Shown here one piece after another: positions 7,411-12,308 of a stretch of DNA of 12,308 nt (position 1 is the stretch's first letter; each line of letters starts with the position of its first letter). Source of the DNA: an uncultured Porphyromonadaceae bacterium (GTDB lineage Bacteria > Bacteroidota > Bacteroidia > Bacteroidales > Muribaculaceae); assembly GCA_947166165.1 (NCBI GenBank), contig CAMVDK010000073.1:1-12308 (forward strand), read 5' to 3'. The notes under the pieces were generated by a model, which searched no databases, was not told the origin of the DNA, and was given only the letters and a program-made list of their open reading frames with translations. A program made the position numbers and the translations under genes.

Positions 7411-10400
7411 TCATTTCTTTTTGAGCGCATTGAGTCGCGACTCGATGCCGTCGGCGATGTCTTTCTCCTTGCCGGGATAGTTGTTCTTGAGGCTCTGGAG
7501 ATAGTCGCGAGCGTCGCTCTTCTTGCCTTGCTTGACGAAGACGTCGCTCATGACGAGGAATCCGCGCGCGAGCCAGTAGTGGTGCGGCGTGCCGGAGTCG
7601 ATGAGCGCGTTGAGGGTCTTCTCGGCGGCCTTGTAGTTGCCGGCCTCATACTGCAGGGTGGCGAGTTCGACGGCGGCCTGTGCGCCCTGCTCGTTGAGCG
7701 GGTCGGCGGCGAGCTGCTTGAGCTTGGCCTCGGCGGTCTTGGTGTCGCCGGTGTTGTGGGCGGCGATGGCGGCGGCCATGGTCACCTCGCGCTCCTCGGC
7801 GGCCGTGAGCCCGCCCCGGCTTTGCAGCTCGGCGGCAGTCTTCTTGACATCGGCCCAGCGGCCTAGCTGCCTGGCGGCCCGCAGGGCTCCGAGCTGGGCG
7901 ATGGTGCGGGTGTCGTCGGTCGACGCCTGCTCGGCCAGGGTCTGGAACGCCTTGAGTGCGTCGGCGTGCTTGCCTTGCCGCATGAGTATGTCGGCCCGCA
8001 TGGCCATGGCGTCGTCGGCAAAGCTGGCGTCGCTGCCGGCCTTGAGTGCGTCGTTGAGCCCGGCGAGCGCCTCGTCGAGGTGCCCGGCATTGTAGGCGTG
8101 CCGGGCGATGTAGTATTTCGCCTTGGCGGCGTAGGCCCCGTTGGGGTTGGCAGCCAGATATTCGCGCATCTTGGTGATGTCGGGCTTGGAGTCGATGGCG
8201 AGTTTCTCGGCGGCCTCGAAGTTGAGCCGGTCGAGTTCGCTCACGTCGATGCGCGGCCCGTTGGGGATGGCGGCGAGGAACTTTTGCAGCTGCGGCAGTT
8301 GTCCCCGGTCGGCGTAGATGAGCTTGAGGTCCTCGGCGGCAGCCTGTGCCTCCTGGCTCGAGGGGTAGGAACGGATGACCTTCTTATAGGCCTCGATGGC
8401 GGCCTCGTCGTTGCCGTCGTTCTTGTTGATCATGGCCGTCTGGAGCAGTCCCTTGCGTGCCTCGGCGCTCTTGGGGTAGGCCTTGAGCAGGGCGTCGTAG
8501 GTGGCCAGTGCGTCGGCGGTGCGGTGCTGCACCGCGAGGGCTGCGGCCTTCTCAAACATGGCCTGGGGGGCGTACTGCGACTTGGGGTAGGTCTTGAGCA
8601 GCTCGTCGAACTGGCCTACGGCTTGCGCATACTGCTTGCTCAATGCCATCATGACGCCTTTCTGGTACATGGCATAGTCCTTTGAGGCGTTCTTGTCGGC
8701 CTTGATGGCCTGGTCGTAGTTGGCCTGCGCGGTGGCAAAGTCCTGGAGATAGTAGTTCACGTCGCCGAGGCGGTTGTAGGCGTCGGCCCGCAGATCGGCC
8801 GAGAGGGTCTTGCTGGCCAGGGCGTTCTGGAAGGCGGTGCGCGCCTCGGTGTAGCGCCGCTGCTGGTAGAGCGAGTAGCCGAGGTTGTACTGCGCGATGC
8901 CGTAGTTGTCGTCGTTCTTGCCGGTGGCGTTCACATAGGCCATCTGGTTGCTGGTGGCTTCCTTGAAATTGCCGGCGCGGTACTGAGCCTCGGCGAGCCA
9001 GAGCCGGCTCTCGGCCAGCACGGCCTTGTCGTGGCTGCCCAGCTTGACGGCCTGCTGCAAGTAGTCGATGGCCTCGCTGTTGCGGTTGTTGTTCAGGGCC
9101 TGCACGCCCAGGTTGTAGAGCACGTTCTGCTTGGCGCGGAGCACCTTTTCGCCAGGGCGGCGTATGCGCTCGATGCTGGCCAGCGCCTTGGCATAGTCGC
9201 CGGTGGTGAAATAGGTGTCGACAAGGTAGCCCTCCACCTGGTTCTTGTACTTGGAGTCGGGGTAGTCGTTGAGAAACTGCTCAAACATGTCGATGCTCCG
9301 TCCGAAGGGGGTCTTGGCACCCTTGTGCTGCGCCACGGCGTAGTTGTAGAAGGCCGTTTCGCGCACGCTCCGGTCGGCGTCCATCGAGGCCGCCTGCTCG
9401 AAAGCGCGCGCGGCGGCGTTCTGGTCGCCGAGTTTGAGCCGGCACTGACCGATGTAGAGCCAGGCGCTCTGCGCCAGGGCGTCGGTCTGGTCGGTGGCGA
9501 GCATCATCTCGTCGAGCGCCTGCCGGTAGTTGCCGTCGTCGAAGTCGAGCACACCCATCGTGTAGCCGGCAGTGCGGTAGATGTCGCCTTCGGGACTGTC
9601 GAAGTAGCGGCGCAGATAGGTGCGCGCCTGCGTGCGGTTGCCCTTGTGGTAGTAGCTCTCGCCCACCATGCGGTTGAGCTCGGCGGTGAAGTAGTCGTTG
9701 TTGTCCTCCGAGAGCAGCTGGCTGCCGGCGGCAATCACGTCGTCGTATTGCTTGCGGTTGTACTTGATCTGCGTGATGTAGTACTGCGCCTGATAGCCCA
9801 GCTCGGTGTTCGGGTCGATGTGCTGGAAGCGGTCGATGGCCATGTCGTGCCGGCCCTCGGCGTAGTCGATATAGGCTTTGTAGAAGATGCTCGCGTCGCC
9901 AAAGCGCCGCGTCTGCGCCAGCCGGTTGTACTGCGGCTCGGCCTGCTCGTAGCGCCCCAGGCGCAGGTTGCAGTAGGCCTTGCGGTAGAGCAGGTTCTCG
10001 TTCTGGTCCAGATCCTGGGCGTTGGGCCTGACGAGTGAGTAGCTCAGCAGCGCGTTGTCCCATTGCCCGCGGTAGAAATAGTAGTCGCCTATCTTCATCT
10101 GCGCCCGCTGCGCCATGAGCGAGGTGGGATGCTCTTCGATGAAGGCCAGCAGCCGGTCGAGGCTCTCGGCCTCGCCACGCTCAAAGCGGCTCAGTGCGAT
10201 GAGCAGCTCGGCCTGCTCCACGAGGTCGGCCTCGGCGGGCATCTCGAGCAAGTGCGTGAGCTGGTCGATGGCTCCGACGTAGTTGCGGCTTTCATACATC
10301 AGGCGTCCACGCTCGAGAAAGCCTTGCGCGTCGCTGTTCATCAAGGTGGGTCCGGCCACTGCGGCCAGAGGCAGCGAAAGCCCGAGCCCCACTATCACAG

Positions 10401-10413
10401 TTGTCAGTTTCAT
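7411..10413 (-). CDS. Large secreted tetratricopeptide-repeat protein
   Basis: A 1000-residue protein with a signal peptide (MKLTTVIVGLGLSLPLAAVA, cleavage near residue 20) and then TPR or TPR-like helical pairs almost to the end, for example around 105-128, 251-270, 318-340 and 432-456. Many units are of the tandem 'GDYYF-RGQWDNAL' and 'DYPDSKYKNQ-GYLVDTYF-TGDYAKA' style seen in the periplasmic YbgF/BamD-like TPR families, so it is probably a periplasmic scaffold. The tail is very basic (ESRLNALKKK). No enzymatic domain is visible. It is the first gene of an operon with the barrel protein, and its TGA overlaps the first ATG of the barrel frame. This pairing suggests the two act together at the outer membrane. 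A strong promoter lies just upstream with a leader of about 25-30 bases. Confidence 0.88.
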   Translation of the reverse strand: MKLTTVIVGLGLSLPLAAVAGPTLMNSDAQGFLERGRLMYESRNYVGAIDQLTHLLEMPAEADLVEQAELLIALSRFERGEAESLDRLLAFIEEHPTSLMAQRAQMKIGDYYFYRGQWDNALLSYSLVRPNAQDLDQNENLLYRKAYCNLRLGRYEQAEPQYNRLAQTRRFGDASIFYKAYIDYAEGRHDMAIDRFQHIDPNTELGYQAQYYITQIKYNRKQYDDVIAAGSQLLSEDNNDYFTAELNRMVGESYYHKGNRTQARTYLRRYFDSPEGDIYRTAGYTMGVLDFDDGNYRQALDEMMLATDQTDALAQSAWLYIGQCRLKLGDQNAAARAFEQAASMDADRSVRETAFYNYAVAQHKGAKTPFGRSIDMFEQFLNDYPDSKYKNQVEGYLVDTYFTTGDYAKALASIERIRRPGEKVLRAKQNVLYNLGVQALNNNRNSEAIDYLQQAVKLGSHDKAVLAESRLWLAEAQYRAGNFKEATSNQMAYVNATGKNDDNYGIAQYNLGYSLYQQRRYTEARTAFQNALASKTLSADLRADAYNRLGDVNYYLQDFATAQANYDQAIKADKNASKDYAMYQKGVMMALSKQYAQAVGQFDELLKTYPKSQYAPQAMFEKAAALAVQHRTADALATYDALLKAYPKSAEARKGLLQTAMINKNDGNDEAAIEAYKKVIRSYPSSQEAQAAAEDLKLIYADRGQLPQLQKFLAAIPNGPRIDVSELDRLNFEAAEKLAIDSKPDITKMREYLAANPNGAYAAKAKYYIARHAYNAGHLDEALAGLNDALKAGSDASFADDAMAMRADILMRQGKHADALKAFQTLAEQASTDDTRTIAQLGALRAARQLGRWADVKKTAAELQSRGGLTAAEEREVTMAAAIAAHNTGDTKTAEAKLKQLAADPLNEQGAQAAVELATLQYEAGNYKAAEKTLNALIDSGTPHHYWLARGFLVMSDVFVKQGKKSDARDYLQSLKNNYPGKEKDIADGIESRLNALKKK

Positions 10414-10445
10414 AACAGAAATGGGTGTATTCTACTTTTAAACTG

Positions 10446-10476
10446 CAAAATTAGTAAATAATGCACAATGCGCAAT
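10446..10476 (-). promoter_or_regulatory. Promoter of the TPR-barrel operon
   Basis: On the minus strand TAATTTTG (10446-10453) is an exact TAnnTTTG -7 box. ATTG (10473-10476), one mismatch from TTTG, lies 19 bases upstream. The -33 box falls inside the left copy of the 20-bp direct repeat, so the repeat supplies part of this promoter. Confidence 0.7.
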
Positions 10477-10483
10477 GCACAAT
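10464..10483. repeat. 20-bp direct repeat, left copy
   Basis: CACAATGCGCAATGCACAAT here is identical to 10865-10884. Internally it is a near-tandem of GCACAAT/GCGCAAT words. The two copies bracket the hairpin-rich element in the same orientation, 381 bases apart. Confidence 0.85.
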
Positions 10484-10501
10484 GCTCATTTTTTGCACTG
10501 G

Positions 10502-10844
10502 AATTATATACTTGCTGTCCCCATCCATGAATAACGCAAACTGGAAAGCCCGGAGGGCTGTATCTGGATAACCCCGGAACAACGCGCAGCGTTGGCCCGG
10601 GGAGGCATCAGCTGGCATAAATGCCTCTGGAGGAGGCCACTGTGGCTGCGGTATTCCCCCTCACACTCGTGTGGCCTCCTTCAGAGGCGCTTTGATTGCA
10701 TCCTTTCCCCTGGGTCACCGCTGCGCGGTGACCCAGGGTTATAAAAATGTTGCCCTTCGGGCAATTCCGCGTTCCTTTCACGGTTCCAACACACTCTCGC
10801 TCACCATTTTCAAGGCCTGACTTGGGGACAACAAGTAGATAGTT
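10502..10844. mobile_element. MITE-like element with imperfect terminal inverted repeats
   Basis: The outer 22 bases at 10502-10523 and 10823-10844 are inverted copies of each other at 19 of 22 positions. The inner 15 (TACTTGCTGTCCCCA against the complement of TGGGGACAACAAGTA) match at 14. The interior of about 300 bases has no convincing gene and is full of hairpins. No transposase is present, so if mobile it would depend on an enzyme supplied elsewhere. The AT-rich flanks carry the 20-bp direct repeats, but these do not abut the inverted repeats and so are not simple target-site duplications. Confidence 0.5.
10547..10764. repeat. Cluster of stable hairpins, four with three-base loops
   Basis: In order: 10547-10559, 5 bp, loop GGA; 10572-10602, CCCCGG/CCGGGG then a 2x2 internal loop, then CAACGC/GCGTTG with loop GCA; 10623-10688, 18-bp arms with one G-T pair and a 30-base loop; 10708-10738, a perfect 14-bp stem (CCCTGGGTCACCGC) with loop TGC; 10750-10764, TTGCCC/GGGCAA with loop TTC. 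Read on the strand that carries the purine, the triloops are GGA, GCA, GCA and GAA, all of GNA form. GNA triloops such as GCA and GAA are known to be unusually stable in single-stranded DNA. This could be a structured RNA or a DNA fold used in transposition or replication. Confidence 0.7.
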
Positions 10845-10864
10845 CCCTTTTATAATGCTCAATT

Positions 10865-10884
10865 CACAATGCGCAATGCACAAT
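10865..10884. repeat. 20-bp direct repeat, right copy
   Basis: Identical to 10464-10483. It lies 36 bases upstream of the metK -33 box. An AATGCTCA word is also shared by both flanks (10481-10488 and 10854-10861), but on opposite sides of the repeat, so the flanks are not a simple duplication. Confidence 0.85.
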
Positions 10885-10919
10885 TCGGGCTTGGTGGCGG
10901 GAAAAATATGGCTGCGCAT

Positions 10920-10950
10920 TTTGCAGTTTGACGGAAAAGCAGTACCTTTG
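10920..10950 (+). promoter_or_regulatory. Consensus promoter of metK
   Basis: TTTG (10920-10923), a 19-base spacer and TACCTTTG (10943-10950) match the Bacteroidota consensus perfectly. Transcription would begin near 10957, giving a leader of about 126 bases that contains the riboswitch-like fold. Confidence 0.8.
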
Positions 10951-10966
10951 CGGCGATTTATTAACC

Positions 10967-11018
10967 CAGTGGAGAAATTTGGCTGCTTGCAACCACTCAA
11001 AAAAATGCTAAAACTGCG
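10967..11018 (+). promoter_or_regulatory. SAM-II-class riboswitch aptamer candidate in the metK leader
   Basis: P1 is AGTGG (10968-10972) with CCACT (10993-10997). Its 20-base loop contains a U triple (TTT, 10978-10980) and ends TTGCAA (10987-10992). A short A-rich linker (CAAAAAAAT) leads to GCTAAAA (11007-11013). In known SAM-II RNAs the same order is found: P1, a loop with UUU and UUGCAA, P1', an A-rich linker, GCUAAAA. There the UUGC of the loop pairs with GC(U)AA as an H-type pseudoknot around SAM. Here C10990-G11007, G10989-C11008, U10988-A11010 and U10987-A11011 can form, with U11009 left free as in the family. Further pairs GCTG/CTGC are possible. The position directly upstream of metK fits. 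It was recognised by eye, and the loop spacing differs slightly from the founding family. Confidence 0.72.
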
Positions 11019-11085
11019 ATAATCCACACCTACGTATTATCCTCTACCTTAGCATTTTTCCACATTAAAAACGTATGGAAAAATG
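11001..11085 (+). promoter_or_regulatory. Switching stems that hide or free the metK start codon
   Basis: Two perfect stems compete. Stem A: 11001-11011 (AAAAATGCTAA) with 11049-11059 (TTAGCATTTTT), 11 bp, enclosing a second 6-bp stem 11018-11023/11036-11041. Stem B: 11053-11062 (CATTTTTCCA) with 11076-11085 (TGGAAAAATG), 10 bp, which pairs the metK AUG. They share 11053-11059. Stem A also uses the GCUAA that the SAM-II pseudoknot needs. So SAM binding would break stem A, let stem B form and block translation, which is the expected direction of feedback. Confidence 0.7.
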
Positions 11086-12308
11086 AATTACCTTTTCACG
11101 TCCGAATCAGTTTCGGAAGGGCACCCCGACAAGGTTGCCGATCAAATCAGCGACGCCATCCTCGACCAGTTTCTGGCCTACGACCCGCAGTCGAAGGTGG
11201 CTTGCGAAACACTTGTGACCACCGGCCAGGTGGTGATTGCCGGCGAGGTGAACAGCCAGGCCTATGTCGACCTGATGACGACCGCGCGCGCAGTGATCAA
11301 CCGCATTGGCTACAACCGCAGCGCACTCATGTTCGACGGCTCGTCGTGCGGCATCCTGAACGCGCTTCACGAGCAGTCGCCCGACATCAACCGCGGTGTG
11401 GTGCGCGCCACGGCCGACGAGCAGGGCGCCGGCGACCAGGGCATGATGTTCGGCTATGCCTGCGACGAGACGCCCAACCTGATGCCGCTCACGCTCGACC
11501 TCTCGCACCGCATCCTGTGGGAACTGGCGGCCATCCGCCGCGAGGGCCGCGAGATGCCCTACCTGCGCCCCGACGCCAAGAGCCAGGTGACCGTGGAGTA
11601 TGACGGCACAACCCACCGCCCGGTGCGCGTGCACACCATCGTGGTGAGCACGCAGCACGACGACTTTGTCCAGCCCATCGACGGCTCGCGCGAGGCACAG
11701 GAACAGGCCGACCAGGCGATGCTCGACCGCATCAAGATGGACGTGCGCCACATCCTGCTGCCACGCGTGGTGGCACAACTGCCCCACGAGGTGCAGCAAC
11801 TCTTCGAGGCCGACTACAAGCTGCATGTGAATCCCACCGGCAAATTCGTGATTGGCGGCCCGCATGGCGACACCGGACTGACGGGGCGCAAAATCATCGT
11901 CGACACCTACGGCGGCCGGGGCGCTCACGGCGGCGGTGCCTTCAGCGGCAAGGACCCGAGCAAGGTGGACCGCAGCGCGGCCTATGCCGTGCGCCACATC
12001 GCCAAGAACGCCGTGGCCGCCGGCATAGCCCGCGAAATGCTCGTCCAGGTGAGCTACGCCATCGGCGAGGCCGCGCCGGTGAGCTTCTATGTGAACACCT
12101 ACGGCACGGCGCGCGTGCCGATGAGCGACGCCGAAATCGCGCAGCGACTCGAGCAACTCTTCGACCTGCGCCCGGCCGCCATCGAGCGCGAGCTGGGACT
12201 CCGCAACCCCATCTACGAGGAGACGGCGGCCTATGGCCACATGGGCCGCGACCCGAGGGTGGTGACCAAGCATTTCCACTCGCACTACGAGGGCCACCGC
12301 GAACTCAC
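11083..12308 (+). CDS. metK: S-adenosylmethionine synthetase (methionine adenosyltransferase), 3' end cut by the window
   Basis: MetK makes S-adenosylmethionine from methionine and ATP in the cytoplasm. The 408 visible codons begin MNYLFTSESVSEGHPDKVAD, with the family's ATP-binding His14-Pro-Asp-Lys. Signature 1, GAGDQGMMFGYA, is at 115-126. GGPHGDTGLTGRKIIVDTYGG is followed by signature 2, GGGAFSGKD, at 283-291. The visible part reaches the C-terminal domain (VTKHFHSHYEGH); Bacteroidota enzymes are usually around 430 residues, so about 20 residues are probably missing. The ATG at 11083 is the only in-frame start placing the conserved N-terminus correctly. An ATG at 11075 in another frame reads only Met-Glu-Lys-stop, and its TGA overlaps the metK ATG. 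It is transcribed divergently from the TPR operon and is likely regulated by the SAM-II-like leader. Confidence 0.96.
   Translation, partial: MNYLFTSESVSEGHPDKVADQISDAILDQFLAYDPQSKVACETLVTTGQVVIAGEVNSQAYVDLMTTARAVINRIGYNRSALMFDGSSCGILNALHEQSPDINRGVVRATADEQGAGDQGMMFGYACDETPNLMPLTLDLSHRILWELAAIRREGREMPYLRPDAKSQVTVEYDGTTHRPVRVHTIVVSTQHDDFVQPIDGSREAQEQADQAMLDRIKMDVRHILLPRVVAQLPHEVQQLFEADYKLHVNPTGKFVIGGPHGDTGLTGRKIIVDTYGGRGAHGGGAFSGKDPSKVDRSAAYAVRHIAKNAVAAGIAREMLVQVSYAIGEAAPVSFYVNTYGTARVPMSDAEIAQRLEQLFDLRPAAIERELGLRNPIYEETAAYGHMGRDPRVVTKHFHSHYEGHREL

Noticed and set aside
7337..7414. Barrel gene starting at 7414 with an ATGA overlap to the TPR stop
   Set aside because: It would put 26 residues before a clean signal peptide beginning MKKQLYI. 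The overlap may still matter for coupling, so it is noted as an alternative rather than used.
10464..10884. The two 20-bp direct repeats as a CRISPR remnant
   Set aside because: There are only two copies, separated by 381 bases, with no spacer-length periodicity and no cas genes.
10608..11027. Minus-strand open frame of 139 codons across the hairpin element and metK leader
   Set aside because: It spans the hairpins, a direct repeat, the metK promoter and the aptamer. The translation has no domain-like pattern, and no promoter was found for it.
11107..12297. Long open frame of 396 codons on the minus strand opposite metK
   Set aside because: It is the antisense shadow of metK in GC-rich DNA. 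metK has every family signature, and the minus-strand translation is a low-complexity His/Ala/Val-rich string.

Overview
The window looks like chromosome from a high-GC member of the order Bacteroidales (phylum Bacteroidota). The promoters fit the Bacteroidota sigma-factor pattern (TTTG, about 19-21 bases, TAnnTTTG), and Shine-Dalgarno sequences are not apparent. The gene content also fits: a peptide/proton symporter, a secreted esterase, a TonB-receptor-like barrel paired with a giant periplasmic TPR protein, and metK. The genes from about 1.24 to 10.4 kb and metK are GC-rich. The first ~1.1 kb and the TPR-metK intergenic region are clearly AT-richer.

Layout: 49-735 (minus) is an unrecognised AT-rich gene with its own promoter. 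974-1045 (minus) is tRNA-Arg(CCU), with a promoter upstream and an intrinsic terminator downstream. 1159-1216 is a very long imperfect hairpin behind the POT-family transporter gene (1239-2759, minus). Next, all on the minus strand, come a tightly packed DegT-type aminotransferase, tadA and a secreted serine esterase (8-base gap, then a 4-base ATGA overlap). A minisatellite of five 9-bp units, each containing CTAG, precedes this group. Upstream of that is a two-gene envelope operon: a 1000-residue TPR protein and an outer-membrane barrel whose longest frame overlaps the TPR stop codon.

The 670-base gap between the TPR gene and the divergent metK gene is the most interesting part. It holds a MITE-like element (about 10502-10844) with imperfect terminal inverted repeats. 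Inside it are several near-perfect hairpins, four of them closed by exactly three-base loops. Outside it are two identical 20-bp direct repeats, one of which supplies the -33 box of the TPR promoter.

Between a consensus promoter and the metK start codon, the leader carries a pseudoknot with the core layout of a SAM-II-class riboswitch. It is followed by two mutually exclusive perfect stems, one of which buries the metK AUG. This gives a readable model for translational feedback by S-adenosylmethionine on its own synthetase. metK runs off the right edge after 408 codons.
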